Positions 9,449-19,054 of a stretch of DNA of 64,000 bases are shown here, piece by piece (within the stretch, counting starts at the first letter, position 1; every line of letters starts with the position of its first letter). A program made the translations under genes and the position numbers. The notes beneath the pieces were generated by a model. That model did not search any database and was not told where the DNA came from. It saw only the letters and a program-made list of their open reading frames with translations. Origin of the DNA: Aestuariibaculum suncheonense (lineage in GTDB: Bacteria > Bacteroidota > Bacteroidia > Flavobacteriales > Flavobacteriaceae); assembly GCF_014596935.1 (NCBI RefSeq), contig NZ_JACVXC010000003.1:124001-188000 (forward strand), in the 5' to 3' direction.

Positions 9449-10488
9449 ATGCGCGTTAATTTTACAGGATACGTATTTCCAGAATTCCATTGCGCTACAT
9501 ACATATTTTCATCATCATCAATGCAAACATCATGCGGGTGCTGAAATAGTCTCACCGTTTGATACAATTCGTCTAAGTTTCCATTATTATATGAAGGTGC
9601 CGTTGCTCCTGGACATGAAACTACCTCATTATTTTCATTCATAATTAATAAAAATCCGGAATCGTTATTTGGAGCATTTTTCGATTTTAAAACTGCAAAA
9701 TAAATATCTTTATCGTGAATTACCGGTCTGCAAATTAATGCCCCGGGAACAGGAATAGATTCTATGTAACTCCCGCTTAAATCAAAACGTTTTAAAATAT
9801 TCATCGATCTCGCGGAAATTAATAACGATGGATTATTTTTATCCCTGCCATCATAACATATACCATGCGCATTTAAAAACTGGCCATTTTCTTTACCTTT
9901 TCCTCCAAAAACATTCTGAAGTTCTCCTTTATGATTGTAATGCATGATATACTGATTTCCATAACCATCAGCCACATAGAAATCGCCATTAGGTAAAACC
10001 GTTGTTTCCGTAGGTTTAAACTCTTCTTTGTTATTATATTTCCCAGTTTCAGAAGGAAAATCAATTTCAAAAACCTTCTTGCCGTCAACGGTTGTTTTTA
10101 CAATCTGATGCCGCTCATAATCGGTAATTAAAAGAAAATCCTCCCCGTTTTCTTTAACTAAAGTTAATCCGTGACCTCCGGGAAATTCGGTGCCCCAACT
10201 GGAAATGAATTTCCCCGATTTATCATAAATAATAACGTTGTTTTTCGTGTGATTTGTTAGAAGCAAAATTCTGCCTTTAGAATCCTGAATCATCTCATGA
10301 CAATCTTTAACAGGGGTTACTGAAGGGTTTAAATTCCCCCAGTTCATATCTACCTTATATCTATGAGAATTATGTCCCACAATAACATCTTTACTTCTAT
10401 TGAATGAAAAAGCACTACTATATAGAGGACTGGTTAAAATTCCTAATGATACTAATGACGATTGTTTTAAAAAGGATCTGCGACTCAT
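9445..10488 (-). CDS. NHL-repeat beta-propeller protein with twin-arginine signal
   Basis: 347 aa. The N-terminus has MSRRSFLKQSSLVSLGI, a twin-arginine (Tat) signal, so it should be exported folded. The body consists of NHL/6-bladed propeller repeats (GRILLLTNH..., GEDFLLITDYERHQI, NGDFYVADGYGNQYIMHY, ...DENMYVAQWNSGN). Its nearest family is peptidylglycine-monooxygenase-like NHL proteins, but no copper site or catalytic motif is obvious, so it may be a scaffold. The stop overlaps the start of the downstream lipoprotein gene by 4 bp and the upstream DUF1501 gene is 9 bp away, so these are almost certainly co-translated. Confidence 0.78.
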   Translation of the reverse strand: MSRRSFLKQSSLVSLGILTSPLYSSAFSFNRSKDVIVGHNSHRYKVDMNWGNLNPSVTPVKDCHEMIQDSKGRILLLTNHTKNNVIIYDKSGKFISSWGTEFPGGHGLTLVKENGEDFLLITDYERHQIVKTTVDGKKVFEIDFPSETGKYNNKEEFKPTETTVLPNGDFYVADGYGNQYIMHYNHKGELQNVFGGKGKENGQFLNAHGICYDGRDKNNPSLLISARSMNILKRFDLSGSYIESIPVPGALICRPVIHDKDIYFAVLKSKNAPNNDSGFLLIMNENNEVVSCPGATAPSYNNGNLDELYQTVRLFQHPHDVCIDDDENMYVAQWNSGNTYPVKLTRI

Positions 10489-10497
10489 GTCTGATAA

Positions 10498-11955
10498 TTA
10501 TGCTATTAAATCGTTAACTACATGTCCTGACACATCTGTAAGTCTGAAACGACGCCCCTGATGCTTATAAGTGAATTTTGTATGATCAACCCCCATAAGA
10601 TGCATAATGGTAGCCTGTAAATCGTGCACATGCACCGGATCTTTAACAATATTATACCCGAAATCATCGGTTTCTCCATAAGTGAAGCCGGGTTTAACGC
10701 CTCCACCGGCCATAAACATGGTAAAACATTTTGGATGGTGGTCGCGACCATAATTGGATTCGGTTAATACACCCTGACTGTAATTTGTTCTGCCGAATTC
10801 GCCTCCCCAGACTACTAAGGTATCTTCCAGTAAACCACGTTGTTTTAAATCCATGATGAGTGCACCTGTAGCCTGGTCGACATCTTTTGCCTGCTTCTCA
10901 ATTTGGGTAGGTAAATTATTGTGTTGATCCCAGCCCATATGATATAATTGCACAAACCGCACATCACGCTCTACCAATCGTCTTGCCAGCAAGCAGTTAG
11001 CAGCATAAGTTCCCGGAGTAAGGGCATCGGTTCCGTACATTTGAATAATGTGTTCTGGTTCATCTTCAATATTCATAGTATCAGGAACAGACGTCTGCAT
11101 ACGGTAAGCCATTTCATACTGAGCTATTCTGCTATTGATTTCAGGGTCACCAAACTCGGCTTCCTGAATATGATTTAACTCACTGAGATAATCCAGCATT
11201 TTGCGACGTTCTAATCGCGACATTCCCTCTGGATCTTTAAGGTATAGAACCGGATCCTTTCCAGCACGGAATTGAACACCCTGATGTAATGAACTTAAAA
11301 AGCCGTTACCCCAAAGTCTAGAATATAAAGGTTGACCATTAGGTCTTCCAGTACCTCTAGATAAAAGCACAGTAAACGTTGGTAAATTTTCGTTTAAACT
11401 TCCTAAACCATAACTCATCCAAGAACCCATGCTCGGACGTCCGGATTGTTGAGATCCGGTCTGAAAAAAGGTAATTGCCGGGTCGTGATTAATGGCTTCA
11501 GTATACATGGATTTTATAAAACATAATTCATCCACAACTTTTGCCGTATACGGCATTAAATTACTTACCCAGGCACGCGATTCACCATACTGATCAAATT
11601 TAAATTTACTACCCACTAAAGGAAAACTATCCTGACCTGAAGTCATTCCTGTTAGTCGCTGTCCGTTTCTAACAGAATCTGGTAAATCCTGTCCTCTTAA
11701 TTTATCCAATAGCGGTTTGTAGTCGAACAATTCCAGCTGTGAAGGACCTCCACTTTGAAACAAATAAATAACGCGTTTAGCTTTTGGCGCAAAATGAGGC
11801 AGTTTTAAGGTTAAATCATCGGCCATTGTGCCTGCTGAAACAGAACTAAACGGATCGATTAATGAAGCAGCTGCCAAGCCACCAATTCCTAACCCTAATT
11901 TCTTTATGAAATGTCTTCTGTTATTATTTAAAAAATGTTTAGATAGTTCTTCCAT
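10498..11955 (-). CDS. DUF1501 family protein with Tat signal
   Basis: 485 aa, N-terminus NNNRRHFIKKLGLGIGGLAAASL is a twin-arginine signal. DUF1501 proteins are abundant in Planctomycetes and marine Bacteroidota and are thought to have an alkaline-phosphatase-like fold; the FQSGGPSQLELFDYKP segment (about 67-82), the HNNLPTQ region and GGEFGRTNYSQG (about 387-398) are the family signature. The function is not known. It nearly always pairs with a DUF1549/DUF1553 cytochrome, as here (4 bp after it). The partners share Tat/Sec export, so the pair acts outside the cytoplasm. Confidence 0.85.
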   Translation of the reverse strand: MEELSKHFLNNNRRHFIKKLGLGIGGLAAASLIDPFSSVSAGTMADDLTLKLPHFAPKAKRVIYLFQSGGPSQLELFDYKPLLDKLRGQDLPDSVRNGQRLTGMTSGQDSFPLVGSKFKFDQYGESRAWVSNLMPYTAKVVDELCFIKSMYTEAINHDPAITFFQTGSQQSGRPSMGSWMSYGLGSLNENLPTFTVLLSRGTGRPNGQPLYSRLWGNGFLSSLHQGVQFRAGKDPVLYLKDPEGMSRLERRKMLDYLSELNHIQEAEFGDPEINSRIAQYEMAYRMQTSVPDTMNIEDEPEHIIQMYGTDALTPGTYAANCLLARRLVERDVRFVQLYHMGWDQHNNLPTQIEKQAKDVDQATGALIMDLKQRGLLEDTLVVWGGEFGRTNYSQGVLTESNYGRDHHPKCFTMFMAGGGVKPGFTYGETDDFGYNIVKDPVHVHDLQATIMHLMGVDHTKFTYKHQGRRFRLTDVSGHVVNDLIA

Positions 11956-11959
11956 GGTC

Positions 11960-14311
11960 TTATCCTTTTATAACAGCTTCGTCTAAGTTAAAAATTAAAC
12001 TCGTTAAAATGGTGTACGCATAAACCTCTTTAGAAAATCCTTCCTTTTGTGCTGTTTCGCTGTTAGTTGGTTCATAATTTTCTTTCGTGAAATTTAAATA
12101 TTCAAGTAAATCTTCAACTTCACTTTGATCCGGAAAACGCGAGGTTATCTTTCTGAAAATAACTTTTATATTGTCTTTATCTGAATTATGCCCTTCTTCC
12201 AGAATATGCGTCGCTAAATACTTTGAGGCCTCCATAATCTGCGGATCGTTAAGCATAACCAGCGCCTGTAATGGCGTACTTGTTTTTTGTCGCTTAACTT
12301 CACAAAAATCGCGGGTTGGTGCATCAAAAGTTAACATAGATGGTGGAGGTAAAGTACGCTTCCAGAAAGTATATAAACTGCGTCGGTGTAAGCCTTCTCC
12401 CGTATCAGGAATGTATTTTGTTAATCCCTGCCCGGAGGTGGTTTCTGCCCACAAACCTGGTGGCTGATAAGGTTTTACACTTGGACCTCCTATCTTCTTG
12501 ACTAAAAGTCCGCTTACAGCTAACGCATTATCACGAATCATTTCCGCAGAAAGTTTATCTCTGGAACTGCGCGCTAAAAGCATATTATTCGGGTCTGCTT
12601 CAAGTAATTTGGGGGTTGCCTTCGACGTTTGTTTATAGGTACTAGACATCACCATACGTTTATACATGCGCTTCATGTCCCAACCTTCTTCTCTGAAGCT
12701 TACTGCAAGCCAATCTAATAAATCGGGATGTGAAGGTAAAGAACCTTGATTTCCAAAGTCGTCGGAGGTAGAAACAATACCAACACCAAAAATTTGCTGC
12801 CACATACGGTTTACTGCCACTCTTGCTGTTAAGGCATTTTCTTTACTAAACAGCCATTCTGCCAGTCCTAATCTGTTTTTAGGTAATGAATCTGAAAATT
12901 TTAAAACCACTTCTGGAGTTCGTAATGGAACTTCATCTCCGGGAGCGTCATATTGACCGCGTTTTAAAAGATAGGTTTTCCTTTCCGGTGCATCATCCTT
13001 CATTACCATTAGATTTACCTCTTTAATTGAATCTGGAAGTTTCACAAAGGACAAAACGTCTTCCACTTCCTGTGACGTAATTTTTATATTTGGCTTTGGA
13101 AATTCGTTATAATCAATACGTCCTTTTTCATCCAGTTTATTGAAAAATGCGTAAAATCCGTAATATTCATTTTGTGAAATCGGATCGTATTTATGGTCGT
13201 GACATTGCGCGCACTCCAGCGTTAATCCTAAAAGTGCTTTGGCTGTAGTATTTGTTCGGTCTTTTACATACTCAACACGATACTCTTCATCTATAACCCC
13301 TCCTTCCTGAGTTATTTTATGGTTTCTATTAAAACCTGTCGCTAAAACCTGCTCCAAATTGCTGTCCGGCAGTAAATCACCTGCCAACTGCCATTTTATA
13401 AAATCATCGTATGGAATATTTCTATTGAAGGCACTGATTACCCAATCGCGCCAAGGCCACATTATACGAGGCATATCATCCTGGTAACCGTGAGTATCGG
13501 CATATCTCGCTACATCTAGCCAATTAGTCGCCATTCGTTCGCCATAAGCTAGTGAGGCTAAAACCTTATCTACAACTTTCTCGTAAGCATTGGCATCTGT
13601 ATCATTTAAAAAGGCATCAATGTCTTCAATAGAGGGAGGTAAACCAGTTAAGTCGAAATATAATTTTCTTATTAATTTTTCTTTTGAAGCAGGTTGAGAT
13701 GGTTTCAATCCTTCACGTTCCAGGCGTTTGGCTATGAAAAAGTCAATTTCATTTGATGCCCATTCCGGATTTACTATACTTGGTATTGATTTTTTCTTTG
13801 GTAGAACAAACGCCCAGTGATCTTTCCAAACAGCACCTTGTTCTATCCATTTCGTTAGCAGTTGTTTTTCATATTCAGATAGTCTCAAATTGGAGTCAAC
13901 GGGAGGCATGAGTTGTTCCGGATTCATACTGTGAATTCGACTTAAGAGCAGACTGGATTTCGTATCTCCTGGAACAATAGCGTATTTATCTAAATGTTCA
14001 CCAATAGCAGCAAAGGCACCTTCCTTGGTATCCAGTCTTAAACCTCCTTCTCTGGTTCCTTCATCGGGTCCATGACACAAATAACAACGGTCTGATAAAA
14101 TTGGTTTTACATGAAAAATAAAATCTACCGTGTCCGGAAGTTTTAATTGATTTTTCGAATGATGCTTATCCTTGGACAAAGACTCATCTCTTATATCCTG
14201 ATAGGTGTCATTCGACTTAAATACGACATATTTAAAAAGCAAAACAATGATGAAGGGTATTATAAAATATCCAATTAATAACCACCTTTTTTTATTGTCT
14301 CGCTTTCTCAT
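11960..14311 (-). CDS. DUF1549/DUF1553 protein with Planctomycete-type cytochrome c domain
   Basis: 783 aa. One N-terminal membrane anchor (about residues 10-31) is followed by the Planctomycete-type cytochrome c domain with CYLCH (76-80) and downstream MPPVDS (134-139, possible Met ligand). Next is DUF1549 (about 180-385), which carries a second CxxCH, CAQCHDHKYDP (366-376). DUF1553 (about 490-750) shows RLGLAEWLFS, RVAVNRMWQQIFG and GNQGSLPSHPDLLDWLA. It is thus predicted to bind two c-type hemes on the periplasmic side. The reaction is unknown; the family is frequent in polysaccharide-degrading Planctomycetes. It opens the five-gene module, 13 bp downstream of a GH29 gene, so expression is probably tied to the glycan operon. 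Confidence 0.86.
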   Translation of the reverse strand: MRKRDNKKRWLLIGYFIIPFIIVLLFKYVVFKSNDTYQDIRDESLSKDKHHSKNQLKLPDTVDFIFHVKPILSDRCYLCHGPDEGTREGGLRLDTKEGAFAAIGEHLDKYAIVPGDTKSSLLLSRIHSMNPEQLMPPVDSNLRLSEYEKQLLTKWIEQGAVWKDHWAFVLPKKKSIPSIVNPEWASNEIDFFIAKRLEREGLKPSQPASKEKLIRKLYFDLTGLPPSIEDIDAFLNDTDANAYEKVVDKVLASLAYGERMATNWLDVARYADTHGYQDDMPRIMWPWRDWVISAFNRNIPYDDFIKWQLAGDLLPDSNLEQVLATGFNRNHKITQEGGVIDEEYRVEYVKDRTNTTAKALLGLTLECAQCHDHKYDPISQNEYYGFYAFFNKLDEKGRIDYNEFPKPNIKITSQEVEDVLSFVKLPDSIKEVNLMVMKDDAPERKTYLLKRGQYDAPGDEVPLRTPEVVLKFSDSLPKNRLGLAEWLFSKENALTARVAVNRMWQQIFGVGIVSTSDDFGNQGSLPSHPDLLDWLAVSFREEGWDMKRMYKRMVMSSTYKQTSKATPKLLEADPNNMLLARSSRDKLSAEMIRDNALAVSGLLVKKIGGPSVKPYQPPGLWAETTSGQGLTKYIPDTGEGLHRRSLYTFWKRTLPPPSMLTFDAPTRDFCEVKRQKTSTPLQALVMLNDPQIMEASKYLATHILEEGHNSDKDNIKVIFRKITSRFPDQSEVEDLLEYLNFTKENYEPTNSETAQKEGFSKEVYAYTILTSLIFNLDEAVIKG

Positions 14312-14324
14312 TTTTTAATTCTTT

Positions 14325-15653
14325 TTAATTGCTTTCTATCACCTGACCAGCTTCACTATATAAATCAACCTCACCATCTAACTGAAGTGCAATAACCGTT
14401 ACGTTTTCATCCTGAACATGCTCTGGTAAATCAATATATAGTAAACCAGGAACTTTGCTCCAGTATAATTTCCCAACGACATCGGTTTTTAATTTGGTTC
14501 CGTTACCAACTACCCAGGCACGGTTAACTTTATTTTTAAGTCCTTTAATTAACAAAGGTCCGTTTGGTTTGTTATCTACATATAGGTATAAAATAGTTTT
14601 ATCTTTCGATAAGGCCGTATACCCATTAAAATGGCCAAAAGGAATTCCTGCACGCGTACCGTAAATAGCGGCAGCATGTTTGTTAGTCCATTTCCCAAGA
14701 CCTTTTAAAATATCTACCTGCTCTTCCGGAATCGTTCCATCAGCTTTAGGACCGATGTCTAACAGCAAGTTTCCTCCCATACTAATACAATCTACAAAAA
14801 TGCGAATGACTTGATTTAGACTTTTGTATTTCGTATCGTTTGGCTGATATCCCCATGAGTTATTCATGGTCATACATAATTCCCAATACTTATCTTTTGG
14901 TTTATTAACAGGTACACCTTGTTCTGGTGTAGCATAGTCGCCATAGCCTTGTAATCTTGAATTTATGATGGTTGTTGGCGTTTCCTTAAATAAAAGCTCA
15001 CGAATTTCTTTAGCTTTCCATTTTTCAGCCTTTTGTTCCCAGTCACCATCAAACCAGTATAAATCTGGATTGTAAGCAGTTAATTCTTTTAACTGACCAA
15101 AATTAAATTTATTGAATTTATCCCAACGTTTTTCATCTTCCTCATAACGTTTTTGATTTCTTAAAAAGTTCGGGTAATCTGGGTAAGACCAATCTAAAAG
15201 TGAATAATATAAGCCCAGTTTCAAACCTTCCTCTCGAACCGCTTTAGCAAACGGCGTAATTAAATCACGCTTGGCTGGTGTTTTATCCACTACATTTAGA
15301 TCACCTTGTTTGGTATTCCAAAGCGCCACACCATCGTGATGCTTCGTAGTAATTACCGTATATTTTGCACCACTTTTTTTAATAAGCTTGGCCCAATATT
15401 CAGGATCGTATTTTTTTGCCGTAAACCCGTTTAATTGTTTCATATAATCCTCATAAGAGATATATCCGTTATGAAATGACCAGGATTCGTCAATGCCGTT
15501 TACAGCATAAATACCCCAATGAATAAATATACCCAGTTTAGCATCTTTAAACCAAGCCATGCGTTCTTCCTTGCTTTGCACTGATTCCTGTGCTCTAGTT
15601 TGAAAACTGATTAAAGACATCAGTAAGGCCAAAGCTATATAACGTTTTTTCAT
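14325..15653 (-). CDS. Alpha-L-fucosidase (GH29), secreted
   Basis: 442 aa with signal peptide (cleavage near TRAQ, residue 22). GH29 motifs are LGIFIHWGIYAVNG (about 40-53), KHHDGV (104-109) and LYWFDGDW with the nucleophile Asp202. It is shorter than the 492-aa fucosidase at 2566 and shares only the catalytic core motifs with it, so the two are not recent duplicates. It lies between the GH20 hexosaminidase (27 bp upstream) and the DUF1553 gene (13 bp downstream), inside the operon. Role by family: release of L-fucose, probably from GlcNAc-linked positions given the GH20 neighbour (inference). Confidence 0.93.
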   Translation of the reverse strand: MKKRYIALALLMSLISFQTRAQESVQSKEERMAWFKDAKLGIFIHWGIYAVNGIDESWSFHNGYISYEDYMKQLNGFTAKKYDPEYWAKLIKKSGAKYTVITTKHHDGVALWNTKQGDLNVVDKTPAKRDLITPFAKAVREEGLKLGLYYSLLDWSYPDYPNFLRNQKRYEEDEKRWDKFNKFNFGQLKELTAYNPDLYWFDGDWEQKAEKWKAKEIRELLFKETPTTIINSRLQGYGDYATPEQGVPVNKPKDKYWELCMTMNNSWGYQPNDTKYKSLNQVIRIFVDCISMGGNLLLDIGPKADGTIPEEQVDILKGLGKWTNKHAAAIYGTRAGIPFGHFNGYTALSKDKTILYLYVDNKPNGPLLIKGLKNKVNRAWVVGNGTKLKTDVVGKLYWSKVPGLLYIDLPEHVQDENVTVIALQLDGEVDLYSEAGQVIESN

Positions 15654-15680
15654 TTTATGTTTATCGTTTAAAATCTATAA

Positions 15681-18008
15681 TTAGTTTACAAGTATTTCAT
15701 CAACAAATAACCAAACACCGCCACCTCTTGGATTCTTTTCCAGTGCTATTGCTTTCACTTTCACGAATCTTGCCGATTGTTCAGAGAATTCTACGACAAA
15801 ATCTTTTTTAGTTACTTTAGAAGCTTGAGCATATGGCCTTGTAACTTCTCCTATTTTTTCAAATGTTTTTCCATCATTAGATACAGATACTTCAACGGCA
15901 ACTGGAAAATAAATACCTGCCTTCTGACTCTCTAAAGTACCCACAGCGACATTACTAATATCTGTTTGATTCTCTAAATCGATAACCACTTCCATATCGG
16001 TTAACCACCCTTGCCATTGTCCGTCATGGAAATTTTGCGAACCTCGTAATGCATTATCTAAGGTAGCTGCACCAGTGCCCTTGTAAGCACTGCTATATTC
16101 TGTATTATACGTTACTAGCTTACCTAAGGCTTTATGAAACTTAATGGTATCTACATATGTCATCCCTACAGGTTTTTCATCTTTAAATAAAGATGCTTTT
16201 AAAATTGTAGTTTCTTTAACCTGGAAGGTACCGGTATATTTTTGCGCGTGTTGATTCAAATCCACATCACCTAATACATAGCGAATATCCGGATTTGGGA
16301 ATTCATTTTTAAGGGATAAATTAACGGCTTTATTGATTGAATCAAAAGAATATGCAGGTCTTAAAATATAAGCACTTTTCGCATAGTTGATATCTAAATC
16401 TTCGTAACGCTCAAACATCATTTCCAGTCGGCGCGAAAAATCTTCCCAATTACGAGAGTCTTTAGGACTCCATAATGCTTCGGACATCGCAGCCAATCTT
16501 GGAAAAATCATGTACTCTGATTGATCGTTTGTTGGTAAATATTCTGCCCATAAATTGGCCTGACCTCCTAACACATGTTTTGCATCCTCTGGTGTCATTT
16601 CATCTGCAATAGGATCAAACTGATAGACTTTACTTAATGGTGTATAAGCAGTAAAAGCTGTTGGTTCATATTCCTGTGGCCCTTGATAATAATCAAAATA
16701 ACAATGAGATGTTGGAGTCATAATGACATCGTGCCCTTGCTTAGCCGCTTCTATACCAGGTTTAACACCTCGCCAACTCATAACCGTAGCTTCGGGGGCT
16801 AAACCGCCTTCAATAATTTCATCCCACCCAATTAATTGTTTTCCTTTGGAGTTAATGTATTTCTCCATACGTTTTACGAAATAGCTTTGTAATTCATCAA
16901 CATCCTTTAAACCTTCTTCTTTAACACGTTTCTTACAGTGTGGACAAATTTTCCAATTGGTTTTAGTGGCTTCATCACCGCCAATATGAATGTATTTTGA
17001 AGGGAAAATGGTCATCACTTCATCCAAGACATTTTCTAAAAATTCAAACGTACTATCCTTTCCTGCGCAATAAATGTCTGTGATTGGCCAAAGTCCACCA
17101 GAAGGCACGCCAATTTCCTGATTAAAACACGCTAATTCCGGGTAAGACGCAATAGCACTCGATACGTGAGCCGGCATTTCAATTTCAGGAATCACCTCGA
17201 TGTTTTTAGAAGCTGCGTAAGCCACTATGTCTTTTAATTCTTCCTGGGTTAGAAAACCGCCGTAAGTTCCTTTAACACCATGTGGATTTTTATCTCGGTT
17301 GTGCCAGAATTTATCTTCCTGATCTACACGCCAAGCTCCGATTTCAGTCAATTTCGGGTATTGTTTTATTTCTATTCTCCACCCCTGATCATCAACCAAG
17401 TGCAAATGCAGGACATTCATCTTGTGCATCGCCAAACGATCAATGGTTTGCTTGATATACTCACTATCGAAAAAATGACGAGATAAATCCAGCATTAATC
17501 CTCTGTATTTAAAACGTGGCTCGTCTTTTATTGACACATTTGGGATTACCCATTCTTCATTATTAGCTATAGTGTTGCTTTCGATTGAAGTTGGCAATAA
17601 CTGTCTTAATGTTTCTACCCCGTAAACAAACCCCGCCGTTCCGTTAGATTTAATAGTTATTCCATTTGAATTAACTTCTAAATTATAAGCTTCCTGTTTC
17701 AGGTTAGCATCTGTTACGAATTGAACATAATTTTTTGAAGGCGTTTCATTTACAATTTCAGAAGTAAATCCCGCAGCGGTTTTGAATTTATTAATTAAGT
17801 CCTCTAAAGCTGCTTTCTGACTTTCATCTTCAACAACAAACTGGGTGTTACTGTTGAATTGAAATCCACCCTGATTCACCTGCAAAGCTAAAGGTTTCGG
17901 GATGATTTGAATATCTGCTTCTGTAAACTTTACTGGTTTAGATTGACATGAAGCCAACATTAAACCTAATCCTAAAAGCAATGTTTTTGAATAACTGAGT
18001 TTAATCAT
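15681..18008 (-). CDS. Beta-N-acetylhexosaminidase (GH20), lipoprotein with discoidin tail
   Basis: 775 aa lipoprotein (LASC, Cys21). An N-terminal GH20b domain (about 30-165) precedes the catalytic barrel; HIGGDEATKTNW holds the catalytic pair Asp345-Glu346 used in substrate-assisted catalysis, and HLHLVDDQGWR (201-211) is the usual barrel motif. The C-terminus has a CHB_HEX-type segment and a galactose-binding domain ending GGGVWLFVDEI, the tail shared with the 711- and 262-aa proteins of the neighbouring module. It removes terminal beta-GlcNAc/GalNAc from complex glycans or chitooligosaccharides. The gene is 19 bp downstream of the glycosylasparaginase gene. Confidence 0.94.
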   Translation of the reverse strand: MIKLSYSKTLLLGLGLMLASCQSKPVKFTEADIQIIPKPLALQVNQGGFQFNSNTQFVVEDESQKAALEDLINKFKTAAGFTSEIVNETPSKNYVQFVTDANLKQEAYNLEVNSNGITIKSNGTAGFVYGVETLRQLLPTSIESNTIANNEEWVIPNVSIKDEPRFKYRGLMLDLSRHFFDSEYIKQTIDRLAMHKMNVLHLHLVDDQGWRIEIKQYPKLTEIGAWRVDQEDKFWHNRDKNPHGVKGTYGGFLTQEELKDIVAYAASKNIEVIPEIEMPAHVSSAIASYPELACFNQEIGVPSGGLWPITDIYCAGKDSTFEFLENVLDEVMTIFPSKYIHIGGDEATKTNWKICPHCKKRVKEEGLKDVDELQSYFVKRMEKYINSKGKQLIGWDEIIEGGLAPEATVMSWRGVKPGIEAAKQGHDVIMTPTSHCYFDYYQGPQEYEPTAFTAYTPLSKVYQFDPIADEMTPEDAKHVLGGQANLWAEYLPTNDQSEYMIFPRLAAMSEALWSPKDSRNWEDFSRRLEMMFERYEDLDINYAKSAYILRPAYSFDSINKAVNLSLKNEFPNPDIRYVLGDVDLNQHAQKYTGTFQVKETTILKASLFKDEKPVGMTYVDTIKFHKALGKLVTYNTEYSSAYKGTGAATLDNALRGSQNFHDGQWQGWLTDMEVVIDLENQTDISNVAVGTLESQKAGIYFPVAVEVSVSNDGKTFEKIGEVTRPYAQASKVTKKDFVVEFSEQSARFVKVKAIALEKNPRGGGVWLFVDEILVN

Positions 18009-18027
18009 GTTTATTAATATGTTTTTC

Positions 18028-19044
18028 TTAATTATCCCAGGTCATTTTAAATTTTGAGTCTTCCATACGGTTACCATTTTCCTCATCGTAAACCGCGTAA
18101 TTAAAGCCAGATCTTAAACTATAGCCACCATATTCACCTGTCTTATTTACAGCTATAAAACCTACTTGTAAATACTCCATATCTTTATGGTTTTTATGCT
18201 TATTATAGATGCGCTCAACAATCTCTTTACAGGCTTCATCAGGGGATTTGCCCTGACGCATAAGTTCAACAACCATAGCACTCCCTGCCGTTCTAATCAC
18301 CGCTTCACCAAGTCCAGTCGCTGCTGCCGCTCCTACTTCGTTATCTAAAAATAAACCTGCACCGATAATAGGAGAATCTCCCACGCGACCATGCATTTTC
18401 CAAGCAGCTCCACTGGTGGTACAACCTCCTGTTATATCTCCGTTTTCATCAATGACCAACATGCTAATCGTATCATGATTTTCAATATTGATTACCGGTT
18501 GATATTTCGATTTTTCCAACCAGTTTTTCCAGTCTTTTTCAGAAGCTTCTGTTAATAAATTTTCTTCTTTGAATCCTTGTTCTTTAGCAAACTGTAATGC
18601 TCCAGATCCTGTTAGCATTACATGAGGTGTATTTTCCAACACCTTCTGAGCTACAGCAATCGGGTGTTTTATATTTTGCAAAAATGATACTGCACCACAA
18701 TCGCTGTTAGAGTCCATGATGCAGGCATCTAAAGTCACTTTCCCTTCACGGTCAGGATAACCACCATACCCTACACTTCTCACCTTTGGATCGGCTTCGG
18801 GAATACCGACACCTGCAACAATAGCATCTAACCCAGATTTTCCTGCTTTAAGCTGATTCCACGCTTCTTCATTGGCTGGTAAACCATGATTCCAAGTGGA
18901 AATAATTAAAGGTTTAGTTCCTTTCTTATCGCCAGAAACGGCAGTAGAAACCACAGATTTTGTTTCCCTTTTACAGCTTAAAAGCGTACTAACCCCCAAG
19001 GTTCCTAATGCTGCATTTTTAATAAAATGTCTTCTATCTCCCAT
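18028..19044 (-). CDS. N4-(beta-N-acetylglucosaminyl)-L-asparaginase (glycosylasparaginase)
   Basis: 338 aa Ntn-hydrolase that cleaves the GlcNAc-Asn linkage left after N-glycan trimming. The precursor self-cleaves before the nucleophilic Thr; the site is visible as NHD/TISM (Asp191-Thr192). GGCTTSGAAWKMHGRVGDSP (about 204-223) and GAGLFLDNEVGAAAATGLGE hold the substrate-binding residues. The N-terminus combines a twin-arginine-like RRHFIK with a lipobox-like LLSC (Cys24), so it is exported, probably lipid-anchored. Its presence is the strongest sign that the locus handles Asn-linked glycans rather than only chitin or fucoidan. Flanked by GH92 (10 bp) and GH20 (19 bp). Confidence 0.93.
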   Translation of the reverse strand: MGDRRHFIKNAALGTLGVSTLLSCKRETKSVVSTAVSGDKKGTKPLIISTWNHGLPANEEAWNQLKAGKSGLDAIVAGVGIPEADPKVRSVGYGGYPDREGKVTLDACIMDSNSDCGAVSFLQNIKHPIAVAQKVLENTPHVMLTGSGALQFAKEQGFKEENLLTEASEKDWKNWLEKSKYQPVINIENHDTISMLVIDENGDITGGCTTSGAAWKMHGRVGDSPIIGAGLFLDNEVGAAAATGLGEAVIRTAGSAMVVELMRQGKSPDEACKEIVERIYNKHKNHKDMEYLQVGFIAVNKTGEYGGYSLRSGFNYAVYDEENGNRMEDSKFKMTWDN

Positions 19045-19054
19045 ATTCTTTGTG

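Noticed and set aside
16334-16344. TGAT-TGA-ATCA in the GH20 coding sequence
   Set aside because: Three-base spacer and inside a gene; expected by chance in AT-rich DNA. A similar three-spacer match near 20522 was dropped for the same reason.
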